Counted from the first letter of the stretch, positions 24,123 through 37,219 are shown. The stretch is DNA of 64,000 nt from Atopsyche davidsoni (GCA_022113835.1 JAILWY010000016.1:4929501-4993500), one strand, 5' to 3'. Notes: generated from the sequence alone by a model not told the origin. A program made the numbers and translations.

Positions 24123-24872
24123 TTGTTATTACTTTATGTTTTTGATTAAAGATTAATGTTCATCTAATTGAATTTTTACTATTATTTACTTAATTTATTG
24201 CATTTATAATGATTTTATACCAGACCGAAATATCAAGACAAAACACGTTTTTTACTAAACTTTGAAGCTCGGTCGGCACTGGTTGCAATTATGCTAGAAA
24301 GATGAAATTTTATATTTAAGACTCTTATAGCATTACTAAAAAAAGTAGAGGGTACCCATTTCGAAATTTGAAAAAAAAAATTTTTTGGTCATATAAGGGA
24401 CACCCTAATATATATATTTAAGTTTGATTTGAAAAAGCGCTTTAAAATGATTTCTAAAAATTTTAGAGAGTTACAAATTGTCGTAGATTTTTAAAAGAAA
24501 CTAATGAAAAGAATTTGATATTTTTATAAACTTGTATACTGTGAAAATCAAAAAGCTTTTGATTATCTATCAAACATTTCAGTTTTTTTTATTTAATACC
24601 AATGCCGATGTATTACGTATCAATTCATTGAGACACGATATTAATGAGTTCTCAGATATGGTTAGCATCGAATATACTATTTTAATTATAATCGAGACTC
24701 TATGCGATACAACAACCATTAAGTGGCTGTTTTCAAACGCTTGCGTTTCGCTGGTTGTCAGTGCTTATATAAGACACATTGCTCAAGTCAACGCAGGCAA
24801 AAAGATATCTATTTCTCTTCTGGCCGGAGGGCTCGAGAGTTCCTAGGCGCCTTACAAATTACGAAACTGCAC
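24123..24872. other. Transposase 3' flank with possible right terminus
   Basis: After the stop codon, ATTAAA occurs at 24145-24150. Bases 24385-24410 read GGTCATATAAGGGACACCC followed by TAATATA. Read inward from the right this begins GGGTGTCCCTTATATGACC, which looks like a DNA-transposon end. No matching left copy was found upstream of 21784. From 24423 to 24872 nothing else is supported; a 104-codon plus frame (24532-24846) is unrecognised. Confidence 0.35.
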
Positions 24873-25107
24873 GAAGCGCACTACACACGTAGCAACAAAA
24901 TAGACAACCGTCCGACAAATTTCTAATGGCCGTTTTTGCAATTAAATAATCACCAGTGTCCATGATTGTGAACAAACTGTACAGTTTTGTAAAAAAAAAA
25001 ACATATGAGCCATTGAGTAATTTATCACAAAAATAGCGGATAGCACTGTACACGATTGCATATGTTGGCCGATTGTCGGTTGCGTTGCTACGTGTGTAGT
25101 GCACTTC
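24873..25107. mobile_element. Terminal-inverted-repeat element, class unknown
   Basis: The 24-base arm GAAGCGCACTACACACGTAG.. (24873-24896) is repeated inverted at 25084-25107 with a single C/T difference. Weaker similarity continues inward to about 24917 and 25063. The 235 bp unit has no transposase frame, so it would be a MITE. Flanks show no convincing target duplication, which leaves the superfamily open. An ordinary large hairpin is the alternative. Confidence 0.55.
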
Positions 25108-26559
25108 AAATGCCCCAAGTTTATTGATATCATCTCAATAATAAACAACGCACAATCTGTACCGTCAGCTCGTTTGTTACATTAGTCGAAGATTAATTGC
25201 TGATTTTTTTGTGCGTATCTTCAGATCATGCGTGCTTTATGCTTTTCGTGGTTACCGTTAAGATAAAAAAAGCACGCGGGCGGCTTCAGATGCCATTACG
25301 TTTTTTCATAGCCACAAACGTACATTGAAATGTAATTGAACTAGGCGTGCTGCCCGTTAAGGCTTCGCTTATATATCAGAGTTATTCTACAAATATGAAT
25401 TGCCAACCGGCCAGAAGATCACACATAGTTTTATTTGAGAGCGCTTAATAAGGCTTGCGAGGGCTTCCTCGGACTCTCAAAAGCAAGCAAAGCAAACGCG
25501 CTCACAAACAAAAATGTAATTTTTTATATAAATAATTACAAATTAAACTAGCCTGTCGTAGATAAAAAAATGAAACTGTTGTACAATCGACGTTTCTCGT
25601 ATTTAAAAAATCAAATTATTCAATTTTTTTGTTGTTATTGTATTATGATATTGGAGTTAAAATGAAAAAAAATATAGTAAGAACTGTTCTATGAACACAA
25701 AATTGATAGACACTATCATTAATGCATATTAGAAAATTCTGGTTTATTTTGTTACAAACGTATAAAATGTAACCATTAAATTACAAATAAATATTTAAAA
25801 ACTGGTTTTGTTAAAACCAAATAAATATTGTTCATATTGCTGTGATTTACGTACAGTTGTGGCGTAAGAGTGCGTACAGCCATTAGTCTAAGAGTTATCT
25901 TTTGATATATGAAGAATAGAGATGGTAATGGAGAGCCACATTGAGTTTGTACTAAAGTAACAGTTACGGAAGGCATTGCATCATTCTAATATCAATCTTA
26001 TTGCTGTGATGTATTTTGAATGATCAAAGATTATGTTCATGTTAATGAAATTAATAATGATACATGCAGTTAATAGTTATGGGCAACTGCGTATTAATAG
26101 TATATATCTGTATACATTATTTTGTTTGGTTATTAAATATGATTCAAAGAAAGTGAACGTATATTCTTTTCTTTATATTTCTTAATGTTTCGATCTCTAC
26201 AATATCATCAATGAAATTATACAATAGTAATCGTACTTTCGAATGTCTAAGATTAACGTAAACATTTACTAAATATAAATAATTACATAATGAATGGATA
26301 ATAAAAATTGACTGTTTTATAACAATACCACTGAAATTCTAAAGACTTTAGGAAATTTTTATATATTATGCTCTTTTTAATATATGACTGGTAACTTATA
26401 TTTATAGAGTCTATGAAATTAAACATATTTTACGATTATGAGATCGGTTGTTAGTTTGTGTGTTAAATAATCATCGATTACAATTATGTAGAATTTGCTT
26501 TGTAATAGATAATTAATATTCAAAACTTAAATAATATTTTGATCACAAATCAGGTAGAA
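25108..26559. other. Island at 25190-25510, then AT-rich DNA
   Basis: Bases 25190-25510 are GC-richer, with motifs such as GTGGTTACCGTTAAGATAA and no good frame. This is a candidate regulatory island. Bases 25511-26559 are AT-rich with nothing recognised. Confidence 0.3.
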
Positions 26560-26626
26560 TATTGGGGATACGTGAAGATTTGTTGACGATGTCGGTTGGT
26601 CACTTGAAAGTTACAAGAGATCTGGT

Positions 26627-26654
26627 AAAGGTCACTGTCGGTGTTCTGACCTTT
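26627..26654. promoter_or_regulatory. Inverted pair of nuclear-receptor-type half sites
   Basis: AAAGGTCA (26627-26634) and its exact inverse TGACCTTT (26647-26654) are separated by 12 bases. AAAGGTCA is the monomer site type of NR4A/HR38 receptors and is close to FTZ-F1 sites. It lies in a moderate-GC patch (26560-26700). Binding is inference from the motif only. Confidence 0.3.
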
Positions 26655-26700
26655 CCTAGTCAAATTCTCTGCTCGGGTAGAACATATCACTGCTTGAAAT

Positions 26701-27880
26701 CCAACAGCTGTTGAATTGAAAATAAATTTACTACTTCATTTACCAAATATATTTAACGAAACTTGAGGTTTCAGGTCATTACGACATCTGATTAACTTAA
26801 TTGATACGTGCTTTTAAATATATAATTTTCAATTCAGATTAAGTCTTTTTTTTATAGGTCATCCTGTAATGCGTGCTTTGTTTTCCATTCATTGCTCTGA
26901 TGTCTATTTAAAATTATACATCAATGAAACTAAAAAATGTTGCAGGCTCTATTCGTACGGGAAAGGCTCATTGTTTATAGCACAACATATCTTGTTATCA
27001 AAACTTTTTTTAGATGCAATTATTTTTGTGACGCTTTAGTTTTTTAATATTTTTAAGAATTTAAAATGTACTGTAGTTAACTGCATGTTTTTATAAAAAA
27101 AAGTCCTTCATTAAAAGCATAAAGCATGAATAACTCTTAAAAGAGCTGGACTTATAATTTCGTGTTTCTTGTTTGGGGCTTCTTCTAGAGAAATGTAACA
27201 AGAAAGCGTTGGTGAAAAAACAGATAAAAAAGTGAGACAAAATTCCGTAGAATAATACATAGTCGTGACAACCTCCAAAGAATACATTATTAAATTCGTT
27301 TAACCTCTGAAAACGAGGGTGTGGCTGCGTTAGGACCACTATTGCTTATAGCTGGTTAATTATTCATTAAATTTACACTATGATTATTACACAGGGAGTT
27401 TAAGAAGACCCTATTTTATGTATTTAAAGCTGAAATGATTATCTTTTATATTATTCGGCGGGTAAGCGCGCAGTCTCTACGCACAAAAACGACACGACTC
27501 TTTGTTAAAAAAAAAAACACTTTACGATTGTCGAATTGCCACGGCTTAGAAAAAAAAACTAATTACTAAGTGGCTGTACTAACTAAGGTCTCGGTTGTGG
27601 CCGCAAAAGCAGGGTTTCTAGATTTCTAAAAATTATTTACTCAGCAAAGAATTCTTTTAGTGTATTTTTTCTGTTTTAAAAACCAAAATAATTTGTCTGG
27701 AGCTCAAGCTATTTGTGTAGCTGATTCATCTTTTGAATAAGTTTATGTATCACTTGTGAATTACTGAAGATTTTAAAAATATTAAAAACGATGGATTATG
27801 TTTACTTTAACGGTTAGAAAATAATAGGTTGCAAATTAAGATATAAGTAATAGATTATATACATATCAATAAACATTCAT
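26701..27880. other. AT-rich DNA, nothing recognised
   Basis: No supported feature. A patch at 27460-27620 is somewhat GC-richer with A runs and stops in all frames. Confidence 0.45.
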
Positions 27881-28490
27881 TCAAAATGTCGGCGATCAGC
27901 AGACGTTAAGAGCGTATATTACCGTGACGTAGGTATAACCCATGTCCTGAAAAATAATCACCGAAATGTATTTTGACACATTTACGATGTGTCCGGTTTT
28001 TTCATCCGATTGACACCGACGGGCAATAACTTCAAGAAGTACGCAACCTACGCCCGTTAACTAAATTTCAAATTGAGGTAGTTGGTAAATATTTATGTTT
28101 CATAACTGAGATTTTATTAGAAGATGCTGTTTTTTAAGTGCAGTTTTATCGTTTCAATTCCATGCTAACTCGCATAAATATAGAGTAGACAAAAGTCGTT
28201 TCCTTTCAACTCCGCAGTACAAAATGACGCTGAGGCCTATCTAGCGACCAGCGGCACTCCCCGGCAGAATAATTCAAAACTTTCTACGTTGTTAATTTGT
28301 CGGAATGAGAAAACTCGAGATAGCATCTTCTAATTATACACGAAACGAATACAAGTAAATCAACGCCGCAATTAGAGGCTTAATATATATTTTCGTGACT
28401 TTTTTTTTGGAACACAGTATTTTTCGGATTCTCACCCCGCAGCGGGCGCATCGTATTAGAATAGATGATAAAAGATGCTGAAGATCAATT
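27881..28490. promoter_or_regulatory. Two candidate regulatory islands
   Basis: Bases 27885-28080 and 28190-28490 are GC-richer than their flanks, contain CG dinucleotides and AT homeodomain-like cores, and lack a coherent frame. The role is inferred from composition only. Confidence 0.2.
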
Positions 28491-30600
28491 CTATTAGATC
28501 ATCGGGAAATTGGGTGCATTTTAATCGTAGTTCTAAAAAAAATGCTTCACATATCACATAATAATTAATATTTTTGATTTTGCGTTACCCATCTGTGAGG
28601 GTCAATTATAGACTGGAATTATAAATATATTAATAAATGAGCTGGAAAGTAGCCAAATAATTACAAACGTAGAATAGTAATCTTACATTTAGTCTAAAAT
28701 CTACGGTACATTACAGTTTTTTATAATTAATGATCTGCGAGGGATTTTTTTGTTTGGGTCTCTTGATTTCTTACACAATCCGCCAGGAAAACCATGTGAT
28801 TAGAAATGATTTATTTAGTTAATTTATAAAACTATTGCGTAATTATATTTAATGTTGCATAGAATATAGTTATAAAGAACAAGTGTTCTGTCAACGAGAG
28901 ACCTTGGGAATACTTCTACAACTAATATGAAACCAGATAAGTATCTTACGTTTCTGAAAACAACCAGTTGAAACATAAAAATCAATGTTCCACAAAAGCA
29001 ACACTTACATCTCAGCTCTTTTTATTAACTTAAAAAAGCTCATTTTAAATCTCGGAAATTACCTTCGTGTATGATGTAATTTTTTGTAGCTATTTTTGTG
29101 AATGATACAGTTACACTTCACCAGTACTTGCCATATAGATGAGTAATAGTTGAGTATATAAAAAATTTGCAAGATATTTTCCAAGATCTTCAAAGTGATA
29201 TCTTCGGCCTTAAAATTATCATACATAAAACAATTGCGATTGATTGGCTTGAACCCATCGCAATACATTTAATGTTTTAAAAAAAATCATGTTAAAACAG
29301 TTGTTTTGTTAAGGCTTGTTTGAAAACTAATAAAAATTAAAAACTGTCTCGTGGCTGAGAAAGTGGTCGATGATAGAGTCACTGATTTGATGCGTAGAAT
29401 GTATTAGTAGAGTAATAAATTAGAGAGTAGTTATAAATTCCTATGTTTTGCAAGTACTTAATGATTTCAGCATCTATTCTGAATAAGCGATTGGCAGGCT
29501 CTTGGATTAAGGATACTAATTAAAATGAGACTATTATGGACTAACTTATGTTAGAATGGTATAGTGGTTGTTTACATGTTTTAACAATTAGGGTAAGTTG
29601 GCAGAGCTTGAGCAAGAGTTATAAAAACGTTACTTAAATCTGAAACTATTTACAAAAATACATATTATTTTTGAACTTTCTGTATATTTACAACAAAACA
29701 CGATAAATAAACGTTAATGTGTTGTAGTTATAGATAAATATTTTGTTTATAAAAATTTATAACGTGAAGAGCGTTAAAAAATCTGTTTACAGAGATTTTA
29801 TATTAACACCAAGCACATGATTTCATTACATCCCTCCATCAGGCCCAACTTTTCAATCACCCCGCATGAAGATTTAAGTCTACTTAGGCATGACGGATTT
29901 GGCTTTGTGTAGGAATATGAATATACGGTTCTTGGATTTTGTTGTTTTTAACAAATTGAAATCCTTGGCTAAGTTGACTTAGTGAATTCTTCGACAAAGC
30001 GAATTTTACACATTATTAGTATAGTTGTTTCTTAAGCTAATTTAGAAATATTTTGTTTTTCTAATGACTTCATAAGCAGTACCTGAAACAATGAACTATT
30101 AGATATTATTTTCAAATAACGCGATTAAATTTAAGATAGAAACTGAAACTATTATCTATGTTTGAAATATGTTTAGTAAAGTTTAGAATTTTAGTAAACG
30201 TTTATGGTTTTAAAATTAATAGTAGTTTCTAATAAATTTTATCATATTGATTATGAAATATTTTAAATGAATGTGAAAGAATCATATAAAAATATTAATT
30301 TTTAATTGTTTTCTCTTCAAGTATGTACTGAAATTTTTTATAATGTAATTTATATATATATATATATTGAAAAATTTTGTTTTATTTATTTCCTCTCATT
30401 TCACTTTTAGGCTTCTTGCATATAGTCAAAATATTGAAAAAAAAATACGTTTTTCATTTATTACATTTCTTATAAATCGTATTTTACATATCAATTTTTA
30501 GAAATATATGTATAAATTGATTTACATCGGTGATACCGAGTACCACATCTATTTGCTTATTGGCTTCAAAAATAAACATCTTAAAATAAATAGATTAGCT
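28491..30600. other. AT-rich DNA, nothing recognised
   Basis: Stops are frequent in every frame, and a short TA microsatellite lies near 30350. A 69-codon minus frame at 29059-29268 is unrecognised. Confidence 0.45.
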
Positions 30601-30900
30601 CAAGGAAGAATATAAAAAGTCTGCCTCTAGTTCCAGCATCTCCGAGGGGTGGTTCTTTGGCGAAATTTAATGTGATCCATCCCTTAAGACGGTTACAAAA
30701 ATTTACATATCTCTCTCACCCCAGACCTTGGCACGTGTACATTTATTATTTCTTCGAATCCTTATATATTTTTCACCAAAGGAGTCCTGAGCAAATTGGA
30801 AAATACAATAAAAATAATCGACGAAGCTAGGAAATGTACGTCAGCGAAGTACGCGTCGAATTTATTGCTAAATTAATTCCCATCGAGTGAAAAAATTATC
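30601..30900. promoter_or_regulatory. Candidate regulatory island
   Basis: Moderate-GC patch without a frame. It contains GGCACGTGTACATTTATT (an E-box CACGTG) near 30730 and TAAATTAATT cores near 30870. Function is inferred. Confidence 0.2.
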
Positions 30901-32759
30901 TGAAAAAACTCCGTATGTTTGATTTTAGCTGTTTTTATGATAAAATTTAAAAAATACATATCTCGTAATTGATGCGTGAAAAGGGAGAGTAAAATATTAA
31001 AACCTTTGTGATTTTTGTGTAAGATTACTCTGAATAAAAGATAGAATCGTTTTTCGTTTTTTAAGTTGTAATATTTACATCTTGCTTGAAATGAAAGGTT
31101 ATTCTACAAATATACTTCGCCTTTTCTAACTAACAAAATCAAGGTTTTTATGACGATTAGTTGAGAAAAATGTAAAATGATTTACACATATTTCAAAGTT
31201 TATTAAAACAAGTTTTCATACATTTTAAAAGTCGTTTGGACTATTAACTTTAACTCACGTAAGCGCGTATTTAATTTTCAATAATTCAAAAATTAAATTA
31301 CACTTTTTGCCTTACCGAGGTGGGCGTATACAAAAGTGATTTACAAAAACTTGTTATAATTTGCTTTTGGACAGCTCTGGTTTCTTGCTTCTAAAGAAGC
31401 AGTTTTGCAAAAAAATGTAACGATTTAGCTTTTTAGCTCTCATATTTATTTAGAATTGCTATGTGTTTTTTTTAAATCCATCACAAAAATGCGTGTTTAA
31501 ACTCATCTGCTTTGTAAACGTAGGATATTTTTGGTGCCCTTTTTAGTTTTACACTGTAAAAGTTTTTGTGTCGTTTGCTTTGGCTAAAATTAAGGTATTT
31601 TTGTCGATTTAACTCGCAGTTAAGATATTTATTGTATCAAATAGTAAATTGATAGTTTAAATTTGAAAATGTGCATTTACAGAAAAGTTTTTTTGTTTTA
31701 ATACTATAATAATATATAAGGTTTTCTTGTATCATTATTACAGAGACATTAAAAAACATTCGAAGTTTTTCCTCGTCATTTTATGTGAAATGTATGTTTA
31801 TGTATATTTTTTAATTTTAATTTTTTTTAAATCTTGATAAAATAATGTTTTGATTTAAAATCATTAAGTATTACATAACAAGCAGTCAGTATTCACGTCT
31901 GATTGGAACACTTGTACTTGAGCCTATCAATACTTGCCCGCCCACCTTAGGCTGCTAATGTCCCACCGCTCGATACCGCTCAAGGTAAACTTGGAACACA
32001 TCAATCAGGGGCACTGCGGATACCTTTGTTGCATTGTACAGTGTTATAATGCACCTACCTGGTGTCTAATTAACAGCTGATGAACTGCAATATGTGATCG
32101 GATGTCCGTGGCGGGGACAAGCTCGAAGATTTTTAAAATTAGACTCAAATCCATATAAAAATATTTGAAGTCAAATACTTTTCGTTCAACTATACAATAA
32201 ACGACGGATGACGTACGCTTTGTTTCATATAATGAAAGCCACTTTACTACACCGTTTGTAAAAATACAATAAAATATCTTTATACATACAGAAATCGCTT
32301 TGCTGTCCACTGATAAAAAAATCTTTTACAAATTATATCAATACATATAAAATTACCCCGATTCAAAGGTAAAAAAGCGTATTTTTAAAGTAAATAAAAA
32401 AATAATAATGATTGTAACACAAGGTAATATAAATTTCGTTTTGACGATGATAATCTTAATGATAATATTTATAAAAATATCATAACTAGATTTTTTTAAT
32501 AGTTTTAAAATGCCTTCATCACTTAAAAGTTACATGTTAAATATTCTTAGTAGTCTCACTAAAATATGCATTATTGTAAAGTTTAATGAGAAACCACGAT
32601 CCCTAATAATACTTCATACAAATCGCCATGTGCATTAATGAATTTTTATTTATTTTTTATTCGAGTGTCAGAAAACTGTAAAAAAATAAATTTGATGTTT
32701 AGTTTAAAAGACATTCCTTAATATACTTTTGGGCATACATGTTCATTAATTACGAGTCT
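30901..32759. other. AT-rich DNA with a small island at 31890-32120
   Basis: The island has moderate GC and a minus frame of 88 codons extends from it (32044-32310) without recognisable content. The rest is AT-rich and unremarkable. Confidence 0.4.
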
Positions 32760-32841
32760 TTACTTTTACACTTGAATGCGCCCGAAACACGAGGCTTAAT
32801 GCTGTAACAAAAAAAACGGCTGTTGCAATCGTCTGCAGCAC

Positions 32842-32893
32842 ATGAGCGAGAAATTAAAATCTCCGTGCTGTGTGCGGTTCCTTACCGAGACCG
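32842..32893 (+). CDS. Candidate first coding exon, unknown protein
   Basis: An ATG at 32842 opens MSEKLKSPCCVRFLTET, and the frame runs straight into a strong donor, ACCG|GTAAGTG, at 32893/32894, leaving one base for a split codon. Start and donor within 52 bases inside a GC-richer island (32760-33010) are what a short first exon looks like. Against this, the donor is half of an imperfect palindrome (CTTACCG-agac-CGGTAAG), which could be a protein-binding site. AT homeodomain cores just downstream suggest a regulatory island, and no second exon can be identified. Confidence 0.2.
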
Positions 32894-34229
32894 GTAAGTG
32901 ATTGCCTCGTGTGTCTTCAAATAAAGCTTAATTTATAGAAAAAATGGGAATTAGAGATTCCCCAACACACGCCGGGCCATTAGCGCCGTTTGTTTGACAA
33001 CTTAATTAAACGGTAATGTACTAAGATTAACCGTCACTCAGCCGTGATGAATTTGTTCAATAAAGATTTTTAAATAGTACAATAAAGATGATTTCGTGTT
33101 TCCTCTCGGTTTGTTGTGAGTGTTGTGAGTGTGAGAGTTGATCTAGAATGTTTTTAATTAGCAAATTAATCATTGTTTTTATCACTACACTCTACACGCT
33201 TTTAAGTATTGCGAGTTATGAGTTCACTAATTTTCTATTAAATAAATATCAAATAGAAAAAAAACTGAATAGATAATTTCTGGCTGTGTATGCTTGGTTT
33301 TTTCATTTCCACGTGATTTGGAATATTTTATTGCGTTTCATAAAACTTTTTTATGGTGTTGAAATTTATCATCCCTAAATCGATTCCGTAAACAATAGTT
33401 TAATTTAGTATATGCTTATATTTATAGTATATTATATATTAAATATATATACTATATATTATATTGTCAAATTTTAAAAACATAAAACATGATCTGGAGT
33501 TGTGCAACAACAGTTTTTCAATGGGTATTTTTTTATCAACTTCTATTCTTTTGGCCTCAAAATATATTTTATCAACTAATTCTTGATTTAATTTACTAAC
33601 TTTAAGAATTAAATGTATACGACAAAATAATTACTTGGAATTTTTTTTATATTAAAACCCAATATTTTCAGAAATTAATACTACTAGAGTTAAAAACAAC
33701 GATGTTCAAACTCATGGATTATCTTGTATTATAAATGAAGTGGCGTTAAAATTGATGTCAGCAATTTTACTCCTCAAATTCGAAAAGTTTGGAAAGCAAA
33801 GATGCGGGCGTATCTAGAAATTGTAGAAGGAGTTGTTAGAGACCCCTACTTTTCCCTTTATTTAAACGAAAAATTAAATAAATAAATACTGAGGATGTTT
33901 GATACTTAGTAACAGTGAACTTTTAGGCAGTGATAACATTCTAAAAAAGATTTTATGAATCTCGTTGCCTGTGAAAGTCATCTGAGTATTTTACTGGTTT
34001 TTTTTAAAACATTTACTTGTCAAAAATTCACAAAGTTTCATTTAGCAAAGTCGTAAGCCATATCGCATTTAAATGGTTAACACTTTTATAAACGCCTATG
34101 GCGTTTTGTGTTTGAATCTGGAAGAGTAAATCATTTTTTTTTATTTAAAATTTATTGATCATTAATATTAGTGATAAAAAAATCTTACGAAAAAACGTTT
34201 ATTAAATTATTTAAAGCGCTTTTTATGTT
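32894..34229. other. Island tail then AT-rich DNA
   Basis: Bases 32894-33010 continue the island, with GGGCCATTAGCGCCGTTTG and TTAATTAAACGG. The remainder is AT-rich; an AT-only imperfect palindrome occurs near 33420-33470. No gene is supported. Confidence 0.4.
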
Positions 34230-34929
34230 TTCAGTCAGCCAAAAACCAGATCTGTATTTATCTGAACATAAACGTATTTATCTCGTTTTTCGTGGATTCG
34301 CTCGCTTTTCTGTCTTGAGGTCTCTGAATTGGATTTTTTGATCCCTCTTGCGTAATTTGTTGAAGAAAAAATTAAGGCGCGTCTTAACCTGAAGGGGTCA
34401 TGATCCAGGTACTTTGACGTATTGTGCAAGTATTGCGTTTCTCTGGCGCCTCCTTGTGTGTTATACAATGAGGTTGCAGGCGGGCCCTGCTCTAGGGCCG
34501 CAGGGATTGGCCATGTCTGAGGCACGAGATGTTGGGAAATTGTATTATTGTGTCTATTAGAGCGATTGCCGGGTCGGCAACGTGTTAATATGTGCTAATA
34601 TGTCAGTGCTCTCGGGGTAAAACTGCTTATAATAAACGGACAATGTGCTCAGGGTCTCTAAAAAATATATACAAAATGATTTTTGCGGAGACCAAAACAA
34701 GTTGCAGTTACGTTAACAAAAATATTAACCCAGTTTTTATAAATTTTTTTAGTAAAATAATAGTTATAATTAAATAGGTACATACTGATTGAAATCACCT
34801 CTCTGACATCCCTTAATTATTGTTAGGAAAACATCTCATAATTGAAGGAATAAAAATATACCCAAAAAAAGTCCCCCGAATTCCCCACAGACGTCACAAA
34901 TTCCATCTAATAATTTAATCTAGCAGAAA
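34230..34929. other. Mixed-composition island and AT-rich tail
   Basis: Bases 34235-34620 are GC-richer. A minus frame of 96 codons (34235-34525) is open but begins at GTG and shows no known motif. GGCGGGCCCTGCTCTAGGGCCGC near 34477 is partly self-complementary. Nothing is supported after 34620. Confidence 0.3.
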
Positions 34930-35190
34930 ATAATTACGAATTAAAAGTTAGGGGCGTCTCCCTCGGCCGTCTTGCTTTCTCTGTTTCTCTCTCGGCTCCG
35001 TATGCAAATCAAACAAATTGCCAATTTTTATTTTGAACCGGGAGAGCGCTCCAGGCTTAGGCGGGGAATTTTGACGAATTATAGCAATTTATTTAAACAA
35101 GGATGCTTACGACTCAAAATGGCCTGTTTTTGTTTATTTTTGTTCATTTTGTTTATATCTCTGTTTGGCTGGCGATAGAGATTACCGCCT
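34930..35190. promoter_or_regulatory. Candidate regulatory island with POU octamer
   Basis: A GC-richer island in which ATGCAAAT, the canonical POU octamer, lies at 35002-35009, close to a pyrimidine-rich tract and followed by AATTTATTTAAACAAGG, which contains a forkhead-like core. The 68-codon frame across it is unrecognised. Regulation is inferred. Confidence 0.3.
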
Positions 35191-36866
35191 GCCTTGAGGT
35201 GGATTTATTACTCAAGTTTTCTCTTTGGGAATTCACAATATTACATACTTTGAGATTAACTCGAAACATACGAACCGTCATGTCTCATTATCTAGCTTAT
35301 GTTTGTATCTAACTTCATTATCTACATAAATATATTATGTTTTGTGTAGATATTACATAACAAATAACATGAATACTTATTTTAATAAAATTCACTGAAA
35401 AAAAATGTACCCTATATATTTATTTTCTGGCCAAATTATTTTAGACAAGAGGCACAAAACCTGTTTTAAGACACGCAGACATGAGGGTTCTATGTTATTT
35501 TGGGGCACATCAGGTAATTCAAATTGCAAACGAAGATGTAACGCGTAGACTATTCTGTTTATAAACTCTTTACAATGCAAACTGTCTCAGGTAATCGTGT
35601 TATATTTCTATCGCTTGTTAGAAAGCGAACTTTTCAAAGACCAGCCGTTGTTTTGCTAAGAACAGAACAGTTTTAGGTATTAAGTTGTCACGACCATCAA
35701 TATTATTATTTACATCTGCATTTCTCTACATTCGCTGAAAGCATTTTTGGTATAACTTTCCATATCATTAATATCACAATTTATAACATAAGATCAGTGG
35801 AAAGATTCAAAGCGAAACATTTTTCACATATTTATCGTTATTGATATAACCGATACTGCATTCGAATATTTTGTTTAATCATATAAGAGAGAAATATCTA
35901 TAAAATATGTAAAGTTGATCAAAAGATATTAGCAAAGCTTTAAGGCATGTTAGTAAGCACATTTTTGGATAAACAAATATTTACCAAATCGTTCATTCAT
36001 AAATCTTGTTACCTACCGCTTAAATTTGATAAAATTCCCTACAATTTTTTTCCTCAGCAATTTAGGATACTTCGCTGATACTTCTTATAAGTCAATTTAT
36101 TTCTATGATGTGCAATTTATACACCTAATGATATTCATTCATAACATTTTTTATGCGCAGGTTCCTCTGAAAAACATATCATTTTGTTAAGTATCTTGTC
36201 TCGCGTAAGTGCCTAAAATTAATAACTATAAGAAATATCAATTTATTTGTTATTTTTGTATTTTCGCATGATTATAGTCAAGGTCCGGGGGAATATTTTG
36301 CCTTTTGCGACAAGAGAAATGACCATGTTGAGCTTAATTAGGCAGAGGAAGAGATGTAACTGAAATATATGTCTGTTTTATGCGACAATAGTAATAGTGC
36401 GTTATTCTAGGTATAATAAAATCCTTGCTAATATAATCCTAAGAAAAGTAGAAAAGAAAATATATCAATCACTGTAATCTACGTAATTCACTTGAATAAA
36501 TATTTTTTTAAACAAAAACTATGACTAATAAAAGAAAAAATATTCTCATACATATTACACAACAACTTTATTTAAAGGGCTAGATTGTTATAAATTCCTA
36601 TTATTGTTACAAAATATTACCCAAATAAAATACATTCTATATTATTATTAACTACACCAAAAAACTATAACAGCCGTTATCGCTTAAACTAATTCACTAC
36701 TTAGTATAGAACTGTGCAACAAAACATATTTAAGATTCATGAAAAAGTATTAACTGTATACAATTTCATTAACAATTTCTTAATTATAAATATATGATGT
36801 TTATTTTTGGATTGAACGTCAATCAAATGCGTATTTATTACCTATTACAGGTTTATATTATTTACT
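35191..36866. other. AT-rich DNA, nothing recognised
   Basis: No supported gene, repeat arm or RNA structure. Confidence 0.5.
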
Positions 36867-36994
36867 AATATAATTAGGCACATTAGTTCACACATAGAAG
36901 ATGATTTTAAAGAAATTCTCAGAAAAATATCATCGTGATTTGTGTGGGATTTAAAATCATCTTCTATGTGTGAACTAATGTGCCTAATTATATT
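36867..36994. repeat. Perfect 44 bp inverted repeat (fold-back)
   Basis: Arms 36867-36910 and 36951-36994 are exact reverse complements, separated by a 40-base loop. The loop (AGAAATTCTCAGAAAAATAT... to ...TGTGTGGGAT) is the end sequence of the dispersed family seen at 17391 and 39165. Part of the right arm, ACTAATGTGCCTAATTAT, also recurs near 49064. The lack of any mismatch indicates a recent or conversion-maintained structure. Confidence 0.9.
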
Positions 36995-37219
36995 ATTAAA
37001 TAAATATATGAAACAGCTCCTTTACTAAAAACTGAAAGAATCTACTACTGAGCGGTTTAATTTTAAATAGTACCTTTATAGACTTCAGCACAAAAGCAAA
37101 AAGCACTCGCAAATAAAAAATATCTTGGTACTTAAAATTTGTTGCAAAAAAAAGCATATAAGATGAGTATCATTCGCAAATTTATATCTTAAAATCTCGA
37201 CAGATTGATTAATAATTCT
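36995..37219. other. AT-rich spacer, nothing recognised
   Basis: No supported feature between the palindrome and the GC-rich repeat fragment. Confidence 0.5.

Noticed and set aside
34235..34525. 96-codon minus frame
   Set aside because: It begins at GTG, has no known motif and lies in a GC-richer island where open frames arise easily.
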